A DNA stretch of 64,000 bases from Bacteroidia bacterium (GCA_022760475.1 JALEFZ010000069.1:1-64000); one strand, 5' to 3'. Counted from the stretch's first letter, positions 33,310-42,911 are shown. The notes: generated from the letters alone by a model not told the origin. Numbers and translations are program-made.

Positions 33310-33846
33310 TTATATAGTAAACAACTGACTCAAATCTCCTTTTAGCATCATGATGGCATTTCGAGGCCTTTTTATCTCCAATTCTTGATAGCCCGAAAGC
33401 AATTTTCCAGCTAGTTCCTTGCCATGTCCTTCGGGAGGCAGCTTTTCGGACTCTTCCAGGATGAGTTGAATGATTTGGTTTTTGGCTTCAGTTAACTCGT
33501 CCCATGCCTGGGGATGGATATAAACCTGCTGGGCAATATTGTGCTCATATTCTTGTCGAATTTCTCTGATCAAGGATGCCCTGTACTGGGCTACGTTCAA
33601 GCCACTACCAAGCTCTCTCATGATCAATTGTTCGGGGGTAATTCTTTCTAGAAATAGAACAGCTCTTTCGTATGCTGCCAACTTTAAAGGCAAATGATCT
33701 TTCATTACCTCTGCACGAAGTTTGAATTTGGATTCCTGCTCCAAATTTTTTGTTTGCCTGTCCATAACCAGCCTTACTCCAATTAGAATAAGTATGCCTG
33801 GCACTGCATACTTCAACACCTCAGCGATGATTTCGATGGTATTCAT
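33310..33846 (-). CDS. Membrane-anchored coiled-coil protein of unknown function
   Basis: The 178-residue protein has one N-terminal transmembrane segment (about residues 8-25, VLKYAVPGILILIGVRLV), then a highly charged, mainly helical cytoplasmic region with LIREIRQEYEHNIAQQVYI and NQIIQLILEESEKL. It looks like a conserved inner-membrane protein of Cytophagales/Flavobacteria, but I know no function. It lies 18 bases downstream of the YqiA-like gene on the same strand, which suggests an operon. Confidence 0.7.
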   Translation of the reverse strand: MNTIEIIAEVLKYAVPGILILIGVRLVMDRQTKNLEQESKFKLRAEVMKDHLPLKLAAYERAVLFLERITPEQLIMRELGSGLNVAQYRASLIREIRQEYEHNIAQQVYIHPQAWDELTEAKNQIIQLILEESEKLPPEGHGKELAGKLLSGYQELEIKRPRNAIMMLKGDLSQLFTI

Positions 33847-33864
33847 ATTTTGTTGTTTGCTTTT

Positions 33865-34350
33865 TTATAATCTTGCCCAGCTACAGGCATCGATAAATGT
33901 GTCTTGATCAATCTGATGACCCAACCATTGACACATTATTACTCTTTGATCAAGCGCAAGGTTGCCCTCCTGCTCAAAAAATTTCCAATTTTCCTGAGGA
34001 TCGACAACATCGTCCAACCCACCAATGACAACTCTTCTCTTCGGGCTCTTGCGCTCGTTCGGGGCCTTAAAGTATGCTTGCTCGGGGCTGACATGCATGG
34101 CTGGATTAAACAGCAATGAAGGAAGCCCCAATTCCTCCCCTAGCCAAAAACTTAGAAATCCCCCAAATGAACTCCCAACAAGGTATTCTATATTATTTCC
34201 TTGAGCAAGTTCCTTAAGGATGCGATAGGTTTCGGGCTCGTTTCTGTAATCAAGATGGAGGGCATCCACTTCATGCCCTAATGATTCCATATATTTGATC
34301 CTTTCCTCATTTGGCTGGCTATCCAACCCATGGATATAAAGTACTTTCAT
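33865..34350 (-). CDS. YqiA/YcfP-family alpha/beta hydrolase
   Basis: The 161-residue protein opens VLYIHGLDSQPNEERIKY, characteristic of the small YqiA-type esterases. The nucleophile elbow is VGSSFGGF with the serine near residue 61. The acid is likely in the later VVIGGLDDVVDP segment, and a histidine is present in CQWLGHQID. ATG 34350 matches the family start better than an upstream in-frame ATG. YqiA of E. coli hydrolyses acyl-CoA and short esters; the physiological substrate is unknown. It probably shares a transcript with the following membrane protein gene. Confidence 0.82.
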   Translation of the reverse strand: MKVLYIHGLDSQPNEERIKYMESLGHEVDALHLDYRNEPETYRILKELAQGNNIEYLVGSSFGGFLSFWLGEELGLPSLLFNPAMHVSPEQAYFKAPNERKSPKRRVVIGGLDDVVDPQENWKFFEQEGNLALDQRVIMCQWLGHQIDQDTFIDACSWARL

Positions 34351-34400
34351 AGAAGTTGAATTAAATAAAAACAATATTAATTTGCCTAAAAGAAAGCCTC

Positions 34401-34889
34401 ATGCGGATAATTGTAGGACTATTAATTGGAATTTGGGTTTTCTGTTCTTGTAACCCTGGCATTCCTGACACCTTAAGTACCCAGAAAGCCTCGCGACTCA
34501 TCATTCCGAAGGGCAAGCTTGTTTCCAAATACCAGTTGAAACATACCCTTGATCCCTACAATGGGGGTACATACATAAAGGCTGATACAACTTTTTCCCC
34601 AACCCTCCTATTCTTTGGCGATGGAGAATTTGTGGAATACGATAGGTATAATTTTTATGAGGGAGAATGGAGCATATCCTCACAAAAAGAAATAATTCAC
34701 TTTGATTATCAGAAGAAGAGCACCAAAGGGAGTGCCATGGAGCAAGATGGGCAAGCCCTGTATTGGAAACAGGATTATAAATTGGTCCATTTTAAGGACG
34801 ATAGCCTTATCCTTGGAGCCCAAGGGAGACATGGGATTGTGAAAAAACTTTACCTACGTACTCCAATTTCGATCAAAGACAATGAGTAG
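34401..34889 (+). CDS. Lipoprotein of unknown function
   Basis: The 162-residue protein has a short hydrophobic signal ending FCSC at about residues 14-17, an acceptable though not ideal lipobox. The mature domain is beta-rich with LLFFGDGEFVEYDRYNFYEGEWSI and DSLILGAQGRHGIVKKLYL, a pattern seen in small lipocalin-like lipoproteins (text resembles ..G.W.I). I cannot name a family. It overlaps the start of the MeaB gene by 8 bases, so the two are co-translated, although no functional link is obvious. Confidence 0.65.
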   Translation: MRIIVGLLIGIWVFCSCNPGIPDTLSTQKASRLIIPKGKLVSKYQLKHTLDPYNGGTYIKADTTFSPTLLFFGDGEFVEYDRYNFYEGEWSISSQKEIIHFDYQKKSTKGSAMEQDGQALYWKQDYKLVHFKDDSLILGAQGRHGIVKKLYLRTPISIKDNE

Positions 34890-35883
34890 AAAGCGTCTAG
34901 ATACCCAAGCATTATTTGAAGGAATCAGGTCAGGGGATAAGCTGCTGCTTAGCCGCGCTATTACCCTTGTAGAAAGCTCCTTGCCAATAGATCAGGTCAA
35001 GGCACAGGAATTATTGGCTAAATGCCTCCCTCATACTGGAAGGGCCTTTAAAATAGGAATTACAGGAGTGCCTGGGGTGGGTAAAAGCACCTTCATCGAC
35101 AGTTTTGGTACGTACCTTAGTTCCCTTGGGAAAAAAATTGCTATTCTAACAATCGATCCTTCCAGCGTTAATTCTAGAGGAAGTATTCTGGGGGACAAAA
35201 CAAGGATGAACAGGCTGTCTCATGACCCCATGGCATTCATTCGGCCCTCGCCTACGGCGGGAACCCTGGGTGGGGTTGCAAGCAAAACCCGTGAAGCCAT
35301 GCTATTATGCGATGCTGCAGGTTTTGACCTGATCATCGTCGAGACTGTAGGAGTAGGCCAGTCCGAAACCCTCGTTAGGGATATGGTAGACTTTTTCCTG
35401 CTACTCATGCTTCCCAATGCAGGGGATGAACTACAAGGCATTAAAAAAGGAATAATGGAGATGGCTGATGCCATTGGGATAAATAAATCTGATGGAAGGT
35501 ACCTTGAAAAAGCAAGGCAGGCCAAGGTATCCTACTCCCAGGCATTGAGGCTATTTCCAATCAAAAAATCACAATGGCGACCTAAAACATTCCTTTGTTC
35601 AGGATTGGAAGGGAAGGGAATGGACAACTGTTTACATATAATTGAGGAATATCATCAATTGGTTTCCCAAAATGGCTTCCTGGAAAAATTGAGAGGCACA
35701 CAAAAGCTAGACTGGTTTCAACAAGATATTAAAAAACAGTTGCTAGATAAGTTCTTTAGTGAAGAAGCTATAAATACCCAAATCCATGAATTGGAAAAGG
35801 CAATTTTAGAGAACAGATTGTCACCCAAACAAGCTGCATCAACTTTAATTAACAATTGGATTTCTCGCTTTCACTTGGAATAA
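34882..35883 (+). CDS. meaB: Methylmalonyl-CoA mutase-associated GTPase MeaB
   Basis: The 333-residue G3E-family GTPase has the P-loop GVPGVGKST at about residues 62-70. TIDPSSVNSRGSILGDKTRM is the family signature, and FDLIIVETVGVGQSE is switch II. MeaB/ArgK protects and reloads adenosylcobalamin-dependent methylmalonyl-CoA mutase. The mutase genes are not in this window. It overlaps the upstream lipoprotein gene by 8 bases and the convergent ABC ATPase gene by 13 bases. Confidence 0.95.
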   Translation: MSRKRLDTQALFEGIRSGDKLLLSRAITLVESSLPIDQVKAQELLAKCLPHTGRAFKIGITGVPGVGKSTFIDSFGTYLSSLGKKIAILTIDPSSVNSRGSILGDKTRMNRLSHDPMAFIRPSPTAGTLGGVASKTREAMLLCDAAGFDLIIVETVGVGQSETLVRDMVDFFLLLMLPNAGDELQGIKKGIMEMADAIGINKSDGRYLEKARQAKVSYSQALRLFPIKKSQWRPKTFLCSGLEGKGMDNCLHIIEEYHQLVSQNGFLEKLRGTQKLDWFQQDIKKQLLDKFFSEEAINTQIHELEKAILENRLSPKQAASTLINNWISRFHLE

Positions 35884-36584
35884 ATCTCCTTTATCCAATT
35901 CTTAGGTAAGCCATCAAACTGGCCAAAATACCAAATCGAGTTGTTCTTAATTGCCAAGGTATCTGAGTTAAACCTTTCCAGAAACTCCCTATCATGACTC
36001 ACTATGCATAGCATTTTCCCCTCTTCTCTCAAGGACTCAATCATCACCATCAGTTCCTTTCGTTGGAATGGATCAAGGCCTTGCAAGGGTTCATCCATGA
36101 TAATGACAGGACTTCCCTGAACGAGTGCCCTGGCAATTACAATCTTCTTTAGTTCTCCACCCGAAGTCTCAGACAGCAATCGATCGGCAAGATGTTCAAT
36201 TTTAAGTTTTGAGAAATATTCTTGAGCTATCTCTTTATCTCTGGATGTAAACTGCCCTAACCAAGCTAGGTTGGGAAACCTGGCTAGCATAACATAGTCG
36301 AATACTGATATCTTCGGAAGGACAGGAAAAAGTTGTGGCACAAATGCAATCATTTGTGCCAATTCCTTTTTGGTAAAGTTGAGGGTGTTTTTATTATCTA
36401 TGCTTATTTCGCCTGAATACTTAATTAAACCGGCGATACTTTGCATAAGACTGGTCTTTCCACTTCCATTGGCTCCAATGATAAAGCTTGGTGAAGTGGT
36501 AAAGACACATGAAACGTTTTTCAAGATCGATTTCTTTCCCCTGAATACGCTTACATTTTCAAGGGAAATTTTGGAAGAACTCAA
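35871..36584 (-). CDS. ABC transporter ATP-binding protein
   Basis: The 237-residue ATPase has Walker A GANGSGKTS (37-45), the signature SGGELKK (about 141-147) preceded by LLSET, and Walker B VIIMDEPLQGLD (about 160-171). Its compact layout and MIAFVPQLFPVLPKISVFDYVMLAR resemble FecE/BtuD-type importers of iron siderophores or cobalamin. No permease or binding protein is adjacent, so the partner is encoded elsewhere. Cobalamin uptake would fit the MeaB neighbour, but that is only association. The 3' end overlaps meaB by 13 bases. Confidence 0.88.
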   Translation of the reverse strand: MSSSKISLENVSVFRGKKSILKNVSCVFTTSPSFIIGANGSGKTSLMQSIAGLIKYSGEISIDNKNTLNFTKKELAQMIAFVPQLFPVLPKISVFDYVMLARFPNLAWLGQFTSRDKEIAQEYFSKLKIEHLADRLLSETSGGELKKIVIARALVQGSPVIIMDEPLQGLDPFQRKELMVMIESLREEGKMLCIVSHDREFLERFNSDTLAIKNNSIWYFGQFDGLPKNWIKEIYSK

Positions 36585-36602
36585 AAGCCTCTGCTGTGAG
36601 AA

Positions 36603-36824
36603 TTAATACTCATCCTCATTGAAGAGGAAGTCCTCTTTAGTGGGATAATCTGGCCAAATCTCCTCGATGCTGTCGTACTGATGGTCAAACTCCTCGAGCT
36701 GTTCCAAATTTTCTACCACCTCCAATGGTGCCCCAGACCTTTTTGCAAAGTCGATGAGTTCATCCTTGGTTGCAGGCCAGGGAGCATCCTCCAAATATAC
36801 TGCTAATTCTAGTGTCCAATACAT
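36603..36824 (-). CDS. DUF2795 protein
   Basis: The 73-residue acidic protein reads MYWTLELAVYLEDAPWPATKDELIDFA..., a short and strongly conserved form of DUF2795 found in Bacteroidota. The segment WPATKDELIDFAKRSGAPLEVVENL is the DUF2795 core, a small helical domain. The tail is very acidic (ending FLFNEDEY). It is cytosolic with no known function. It lies 18 bases before the ABC ATPase gene on the same strand. Confidence 0.85.
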   Translation of the reverse strand: MYWTLELAVYLEDAPWPATKDELIDFAKRSGAPLEVVENLEQLEEFDHQYDSIEEIWPDYPTKEDFLFNEDEY

Positions 36825-37054
36825 ATTTTAGACCGTTAAATAAATCGCCGCTAATATATGAGAATTTACCTCAATGTCAATAGCTTTGAAAAGCAATTTT
36901 AAGCACATTTTAAAAGTTAAGGCTTCTAATTCAAAGCTGCTATTAATTGCCTCAAATGGCTTCTTAAATCCATTTACTTTAAAAATAATGCTTAATATTG
37001 TATGATAGGGACGTAGAGTTATCCCAAACAGTTACATCTTATTGTGAAAATTTC

Positions 37055-39106
37055 ATGACTTTTCTCAGTCCAGCACTTCTTTGGGGATTATTAGCGTTAT
37101 CCGTTCCTATTATAATTCATTTTTTCAACCTGCAAAGGCCTAGAGAAGTGCTCTTTAGTAATGTAGCCTTTGTAAGAGAGGTCAAAAAAACAGTAGTTCG
37201 AAGGCTTAAATTCAAACAATGGTTTCTGTTGCTGCTGCGCCTTTTGGCTTTGGCTTTACTGGTAATGGCCTTTGCCAGGCCTACTATTTTAAAAGACAAT
37301 AAGGAGGTAAACTACGGGGGGAATTCTGTAGCAATCATCATTGATAATAGCTACAGCATGAAGGCCGGTAATGAAAAAGGAAATTACTTTCAGCAAAGTA
37401 TATCCTTATGTCGTTCAATAATCAAAGCTTATGATAAGCAATCCGAGTTCCTCATCATGACTGGGAGCCAACCCAGGTTAAATTATGACTTTGGAACCCT
37501 GGAAGAAGCTCTTGAGGAGCTAGGAGAACTAAACATCAAGCAAAATGATTTGAACCTTAAGGATATCCTGGAATTAAAGGAGGATATTTTTTCAAAGTCT
37601 GGCTTTAATGACAAGACGTTGATCATCATGAGTGATTTTCAAAACTCTACAATCATGTCTGAAAGCCTTGAGAATATCAAGCTTGATAGTTCCATCGAAG
37701 TCAAACTGATCCCCCTTGCCAGCCGCAAACAAAAAAACGTTTACATCAAGGATCACCGCATTGACTCAAGGGTATTAGAGAAAGGCAAGCCTGTGGCCAT
37801 GACATTAACCCTTACCAATGACAGTGAGGAAAATATCAAGGATGTCAATGTCAGGGTTCTTTTAGAAGGAAAGGCAGTGGCAATCAACAATACCGAAGTT
37901 GAAAGAAATAATGAGAAGACCTTGGAGCTCAGTTTTACCCCCCAACAATCAGGCTGGATTTCGGGCGAGATCCAAATTGATGACAATCCGATAGACTTTG
38001 ACAATGTAAGGTATTTTAGCCTGTACATCCCTGAAGCTGAAAAAGTCCTTGTTCTAGAGGATCAAGCCTCATCGAATGTCAGGTTGTTGTATAAAAATTT
38101 GTTTGAGTCCTTTGAAAGTGAAGTTTATCCGATTCGCCAGGCCGCTACTGTACAGCTTTCTGATTATAAGTCTATTATCCTTGTTGGAATTACTGATTTA
38201 AATTCGGGACTAAGGGAAAAGTTGAGTTCATTTTTGGAAGAAGGTGGAAGCATTCTATTCTTTCCGGGCGATGAAATGAATTTACAAAATGTAAACAGCT
38301 TCTTTCAGAATGTAAAAATAGGAAGCTTTGGGCCAGCCAGAAGGATCCAGGCGGGATTGCCTGCTAAAGAAGTAGAGCTTGATCATCCAGTTTTTGATGG
38401 CATATTCACCGATTCGAAAAACAGCCGCAGCTTTGATGCTCCCCAGGTGTTCCAACATTACCCATTGAAAACCGATAACTCTGTAATTCAAAATAAAATA
38501 CTTCAATTAGAGAGCAGGGAAAATATTTTGTTGGAATCCAGAGTAGGAAAAGGGCTTTTCTACACATTCACGATTTTCCCAGGGGATAATTGGACAGATT
38601 TTCATGTAAAATCCATTTTTCTTCCCCTTATGTTTCGGATCACCCAAATCATGAACCAAAGTGGTAATGTTCTTCAAGGACAAACCATTGGGAAATTTAG
38701 CCCTAAAAGCCTAAGGGTTGGCAACAATCAAAACTTGATTTCCCTTCAGGATAAGGACGGCAATACTTTTACTCCTGAGCAGTACATACAAGGGGGAGCC
38801 ACCACCTTAAACTTTTCAAGAATTGAACTCAGCGAAGGAAACTACAGCCTGATTCAGGAAGAAAAACTCCTTGAAAAAATTTCATTTAATATTTCTGATG
38901 AAGAATCGAGGTTGGAATTCGAAGGTAAAAAAGATCTACAATCCCGTTTTGGGAACTCCATAGACATCCTGGAGCCACAGGCTGATAGCATAGCTCTAGG
39001 TATCAAACAAGAAAAGGAAGGCATTCCTCTTTGGAAATATTTTATTCTTGGCGCACTTTTGTTTTTGATTCTCGAAATCATTGTCCTTCAATTAAGGCTG
39101 AGTTGA
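37055..39106 (+). CDS. BatA-like membrane protein (aerotolerance regulator N-terminal domain)
   Basis: The 683-residue product starts at ATG 37055; an upstream TTG is rejected because MTFLSPALLWGLLALSVPIIIHFF is the standard N-terminus. Residues about 1-75 form the BatA N-terminal region with two membrane segments, around RPREVLFSNVAFVREVKK and FKQWFLLLLRLLALALLVMAFARP. A von Willebrand A-like domain follows (VAIIIDNSYSMKAG, a D.S.S metal site). A long beta-rich region and a C-terminal transmembrane helix (LFLILEIIVLQLRL) complete it. Related proteins sit in aerotolerance operons, but no MoxR/BatB partners are here. It is followed 17 bases later by the dihydroorotase-like gene. Confidence 0.88.
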   Translation: MTFLSPALLWGLLALSVPIIIHFFNLQRPREVLFSNVAFVREVKKTVVRRLKFKQWFLLLLRLLALALLVMAFARPTILKDNKEVNYGGNSVAIIIDNSYSMKAGNEKGNYFQQSISLCRSIIKAYDKQSEFLIMTGSQPRLNYDFGTLEEALEELGELNIKQNDLNLKDILELKEDIFSKSGFNDKTLIIMSDFQNSTIMSESLENIKLDSSIEVKLIPLASRKQKNVYIKDHRIDSRVLEKGKPVAMTLTLTNDSEENIKDVNVRVLLEGKAVAINNTEVERNNEKTLELSFTPQQSGWISGEIQIDDNPIDFDNVRYFSLYIPEAEKVLVLEDQASSNVRLLYKNLFESFESEVYPIRQAATVQLSDYKSIILVGITDLNSGLREKLSSFLEEGGSILFFPGDEMNLQNVNSFFQNVKIGSFGPARRIQAGLPAKEVELDHPVFDGIFTDSKNSRSFDAPQVFQHYPLKTDNSVIQNKILQLESRENILLESRVGKGLFYTFTIFPGDNWTDFHVKSIFLPLMFRITQIMNQSGNVLQGQTIGKFSPKSLRVGNNQNLISLQDKDGNTFTPEQYIQGGATTLNFSRIELSEGNYSLIQEEKLLEKISFNISDEESRLEFEGKKDLQSRFGNSIDILEPQADSIALGIKQEKEGIPLWKYFILGALLFLILEIIVLQLRLS

Positions 39107-39123
39107 TATAAACTTTAATTTTC

Positions 39124-40410
39124 ATGCGAAATACCTTGTTTAAGAATGTTCATGTTCTGGATCCCTCCAGCCCCTTCCATAAACAGAATGTTGACTTATT
39201 GATCGATAAAGAAGGCATCATCAAGCAAATTGGAGAGGTGCAAGAGCATGAGGACTACGAGGTAGTACAGTGGGATGGCCGTGAAGTCTGCGTTTCTGGT
39301 GGTTGGATGGACATGGAAGTACACCTGAACAGCCCTGGTTTTGAATACAAGGAATCTTTAAAAGAATTAGCTATAGAAGCACAAAAAGGTGGCTTCACTT
39401 CTATACTTTGTTATCCTAATACCTTTCCAGTTGTAGATAATGGAAGTGTTGTATCGAGCTTAATCAGTCAGACTTCACAATTTCCAGTTAATTTCTTCTT
39501 CACAGGTACAGTAAGTGAAGCCAATGAAGGACAGGAATTGGCAGAGTTGTACAGCATGAAAGAGGCAGGTGCCCTGGCTTTTACAGATGGAGCAGGCCAC
39601 AACCTTAGAGATGACCTATTAGCCAAAGCCTTGCGATATAGTATTCCCTTTGATGGATTGATTATCAATTATCCATTATTGGGAAGCCTCGCCAAAGGCG
39701 GACAAATAAACGAGGGGAAGGCCTCCCTTCAACTAGGCATGGTTCCTTTGCCTGAAGCAGCTGAAACAGCGGCACTTTTGAGAGACATTGAGATTTTGAA
39801 ATACCAGGGGGGTAGGTTGCATATTCAGCCTGTATCTTCTCCTGAAGTGATTAGGATCATATCTGAAGGAAAAGACCAAGGTTTAAACCTGACAATGGGT
39901 ATGCCAGCATATTACTTGTCATTTTCCGATCAGAATTTGATGGATTTTGACAGCAACTTAAAAGTGTTCCCTCCTCTCAGATCCCCAGAGCAACAGGTTC
40001 TAATTAGAGAATACCTTCAAAATGGGCTTATAGATGTAATTTCATCAGGTCATAGACCACAAGGAGTAGAAGAAAAAAGACTTGAGTTTTCTTTGGCTGA
40101 GCCGGGAATGATTAACCTACAGACCTTCTACCCTAGCCTACAGGAACAGGTCATCAATACTGGCCTATTGGACTGGGATCAGTTGCTGGAAATGATCGTC
40201 ATCAACCCCAGGAAAATTTTAAACCTTGAAATTCCAGAGATCAAAAAAGGAAAAAAAGCTGAGCTTAGCTTTTTTGATCCCAATCATAAATGGGAGTTAC
40301 AAGCAGGATCTATTTCTTCCAGAGCTAAAAACTCTCCTTTTCTGGAAAAAACCCTCATAGGAAGAAGTGTAGGCATATACGTGTCCGGGCAATGGGTTTC
40401 AACAAATTGA
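39124..40410 (+). CDS. Dihydroorotase-like protein without metal ligands (predicted non-catalytic)
   Basis: The 428-residue protein aligns along its length with class I dihydroorotase: CVSGGWMDMEVHLNSPGFEYKESL, GGFTSILCYPNT, LAFTDG, NEGKASLQLGMVPLPEAAE, VFPPLRSPEQQ and the closing NPRKILNLEIPEIKKGKKAEL. The metal ligands are lost. HxH is Glu65-x-His67, the HCE site is NYP near 182, the HISS histidine is replaced (HIQPVSS, proline at 236), and DHAPH is GHRPQ with Gly309 for Asp. It therefore cannot hold the usual binuclear zinc. Inactive dihydroorotase-like proteins can scaffold or regulate aspartate carbamoyltransferase (e.g. PyrC' of Pseudomonas). That role is inference here. Confidence 0.88.
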   Translation: MRNTLFKNVHVLDPSSPFHKQNVDLLIDKEGIIKQIGEVQEHEDYEVVQWDGREVCVSGGWMDMEVHLNSPGFEYKESLKELAIEAQKGGFTSILCYPNTFPVVDNGSVVSSLISQTSQFPVNFFFTGTVSEANEGQELAELYSMKEAGALAFTDGAGHNLRDDLLAKALRYSIPFDGLIINYPLLGSLAKGGQINEGKASLQLGMVPLPEAAETAALLRDIEILKYQGGRLHIQPVSSPEVIRIISEGKDQGLNLTMGMPAYYLSFSDQNLMDFDSNLKVFPPLRSPEQQVLIREYLQNGLIDVISSGHRPQGVEEKRLEFSLAEPGMINLQTFYPSLQEQVINTGLLDWDQLLEMIVINPRKILNLEIPEIKKGKKAELSFFDPNHKWELQAGSISSRAKNSPFLEKTLIGRSVGIYVSGQWVSTN

Positions 40411-40464
40411 ATTGACAAATCATACTAATAACCCTACATTTACAGAACTAATTCAAAGTTTCGA

Positions 40465-41517
40465 ATGAAGTGGACCCTGACTCAGGTTGCCCAAATTATT
40501 GGTGCTGAAATAGAAGGAAAAGAAGATCTTTTAATTCATACCATCTCAAAGATAGAGGAAGGTGGAGAAGGTAGTATTAGTTTTTTAGCTAATCCCAAGT
40601 ACACATCATTCATATATACGACCACCGCTTCTGCGGTGATTGTTTCCAAGGGTTTTGTACCCAACCAACCTATCGCAGCAACTTTACTGCGTGTGGATGA
40701 TCCTTATGGGGCATTTACCCAACTTCTAAACGCATACAATAAGCTGATTTCAAAAAACAAAACAGGGATTGATTCCCTTGCATTTGTATCACAATCTGCG
40801 AGCATTGGAGAAGATGTTTACATTGGGCCTTATGTTTATGTAGGAGAAGGAGTTGTAGTAGAAAATGGTGTAAAAATTTATCCATTTTCTTTCATCGGAG
40901 ATCAAGTAACTATTGGAGTGCATACAGTTATCAACCCCCATGTCACAATATATCATGATTGTGAAATCGGAAGCAATTGTATATTGCATGCTGGTTGTGT
41001 CATAGGTAGCGATGGATTTGGTTTTGCGCCCAAGCCAGACGGGAGCTTTGAAAAGATCCCTCAAACAGGTAATGTGAAGCTGGGTAATTTTGTAGAGGTC
41101 GGAGCGAATGCTACCCTTGACCGTGCAACTTTGGGGTCGACCCTGGTAAAAGATGGAGTAAAAATTGACAACCTGGTTCAGGTAGCACATAATGTTGAGA
41201 TTGGGGAAAGCTCTGTCATAGCTGCTCAATCTGGAATTGCGGGAAGTACCAGGATGGGCAAATATTGTATGGTGGGTGGGCAAGTTGGGATCGTTGGGCA
41301 TTTACAGATTGCAGATCAGACAAAAATAGATGCACAATCAGGGGTCAATCGCTCAATAAAAGAGACTGGAAAAGCCTTTAGAGGCTCTCCCATTCAACCA
41401 TTTAGACAACAACTAAAGTCTGAAGTTCTATTTAGAAAGCTGGACGAACTTCAGAAAAGAATACAACAGCTTGAAGACACACAAAAAGCCAATTCAAGTA
41501 GAGAAGATACTCAATGA
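40465..41517 (+). CDS. lpxD: UDP-3-O-(3-hydroxyacyl)glucosamine N-acyltransferase
   Basis: The 350-residue enzyme adds the second hydroxyacyl chain in lipid A synthesis. An N-terminal uridine-binding domain (about 1-100) precedes the left-handed beta-helix built of hexapeptide repeats (VYIGPYVYVGEGVVVENGVKIY...). GSDGFGFAPKPDGSFEKIPQ and DNLVQVAHNVEIGESSVIAAQSGIAGS are family hallmarks, the latter holding the catalytic histidine. A C-terminal helix follows. It overlaps lpxC/fabZ by 4 bases (ATGA) and starts the lipid A run. Confidence 0.96.
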   Translation: MKWTLTQVAQIIGAEIEGKEDLLIHTISKIEEGGEGSISFLANPKYTSFIYTTTASAVIVSKGFVPNQPIAATLLRVDDPYGAFTQLLNAYNKLISKNKTGIDSLAFVSQSASIGEDVYIGPYVYVGEGVVVENGVKIYPFSFIGDQVTIGVHTVINPHVTIYHDCEIGSNCILHAGCVIGSDGFGFAPKPDGSFEKIPQTGNVKLGNFVEVGANATLDRATLGSTLVKDGVKIDNLVQVAHNVEIGESSVIAAQSGIAGSTRMGKYCMVGGQVGIVGHLQIADQTKIDAQSGVNRSIKETGKAFRGSPIQPFRQQLKSEVLFRKLDELQKRIQQLEDTQKANSSREDTQ

Positions 41518-42911
41518 CTGAAAAGCAACATACCATTCAAAATCCTGTTTCAGTTTCAGGAATAGGATTGCATACCGGAAAGGAAGTTACCCTTACTTTC
41601 CAGCCCGCAGATGAAAACCATGGAATGGTTTTCCAACGCATGGACCTTGAAGGACAGCCTTTGATTCCTGCTGATGTAGACCTCGTTGTAGACACCTCAA
41701 GAGGAACTACCATTGGTATAAGTAAAACCGAGCGTGTCCATACCGTTGAGCATGCACTGGCAGCTCTTTCTGGCCTCCATATTGACAATGTATTGATCCA
41801 ACTGGACGGTCCGGAACCTCCAGCGATGGACGGCAGTTCAAAACTATATGTGGAGGCCCTTCAAAAAGCAGGACTTAAGGAACAAGAAGCAGAAAGGGAA
41901 TATTTTATAATAGATGAACCTATCCATTTTCAGGATGCAGCCAGAAAAGTATCTTTGGCAGCTTTGCCAGGTGACGGCTTTTCTGTTAGCACCATGATTG
42001 ATTTCCAATCCGACTTACTGCCACCGCAGCATGCGACCTTGGAGTCTATTGATGATTTTGCTGGGCATTTTGCGGACTCCAGGACATTTTGTTTTCTACA
42101 TGAGGTAGAGGCCTTACACTCCGCAGGTCTGATCCAGGGCGCTAGCCTTGAAAGTGCAGTAGTAGTCATGGACAGGGATATCGATGAAGCTACCATCAAC
42201 AAACTAAAAGATATCTACAAATCTCACGATGTTGAGATTAAGGAAGGATATTTAAATTCAGAAGGTGGCCTCAGACATCCCAATGAGCCTGCGAGACACA
42301 AATTACTAGACCTTGTTGGCGACTTAGCTCTTGTAGGTATGCCCATCAAAGGTCAGGTAATGGCAAACCGCCCTGGCCATAAAGCCAATGTGGGCTTGGC
42401 AAAAGCCATTAAAAACAAAATAAAGCAGCAGAAAATCGCGCGAAAGTTCCAGAAAGGGAAGAAATCAGGATTGATTTTCGACATTAATGCAATCCATGAG
42501 ATTCTTCCTCACAGGTATCCATTTATCCTGGTAGACAAAGTCCTGGAATTCTCAGAAAACACAATTACTGGCTTGAAGAATGTGACCATCAACGAGCCAT
42601 TTTTTCAGGGACACTTCCCCGGAAACCCAATCATGCCAGGAGTTCTCCAATTGGAAGCTATGGCTCAGGTAGGTGGTATCCTGCTTCTGAATACGATAGA
42701 TAACCCAAAGTCTATATGGGTTTATTTCGTTGCCATAGACAACGCAAGGTTCAAAAAACCTGTTATCCCAGGTGACACCATGATTTTGGATCTGGAACTT
42801 ACAGCACTTAAACGAAGCATCTGTAAGATGACCGGAAAGGTCACTGTAGACGGGCAACTTGTTTGTTCAGCAGACTTGATTGCTTCAGTAGTCCCTAAAG
42901 ACAGATTATGA
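41514..42911 (+). CDS. lpxC/fabZ: Bifunctional UDP-3-O-acyl-N-acetylglucosamine deacetylase / 3-hydroxyacyl-ACP dehydratase
   Basis: The 465-residue fusion carries LpxC (about 1-310) and FabZ (about 320-465). LpxC has HTVEHALAALSGLHIDNV (zinc His), LDGPEPPAMDGSSKLYVEAL, and NEPARHKLLDLVGDLALVG (catalytic His/Asp). FabZ has ILPHRYPFILVDKVLEF and the catalytic GHFPGNPIMPGVLQLEAMAQVGG (His/Glu). The first activity commits to lipid A synthesis; the second dehydrates hydroxyacyl-ACP in fatty-acid synthesis. Covalent fusion is characteristic of Bacteroidota and may balance the shared hydroxyacyl-ACP pool. Both ends overlap neighbours by 4 bases. Confidence 0.97.
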   Translation: MTEKQHTIQNPVSVSGIGLHTGKEVTLTFQPADENHGMVFQRMDLEGQPLIPADVDLVVDTSRGTTIGISKTERVHTVEHALAALSGLHIDNVLIQLDGPEPPAMDGSSKLYVEALQKAGLKEQEAEREYFIIDEPIHFQDAARKVSLAALPGDGFSVSTMIDFQSDLLPPQHATLESIDDFAGHFADSRTFCFLHEVEALHSAGLIQGASLESAVVVMDRDIDEATINKLKDIYKSHDVEIKEGYLNSEGGLRHPNEPARHKLLDLVGDLALVGMPIKGQVMANRPGHKANVGLAKAIKNKIKQQKIARKFQKGKKSGLIFDINAIHEILPHRYPFILVDKVLEFSENTITGLKNVTINEPFFQGHFPGNPIMPGVLQLEAMAQVGGILLLNTIDNPKSIWVYFVAIDNARFKKPVIPGDTMILDLELTALKRSICKMTGKVTVDGQLVCSADLIASVVPKDRL

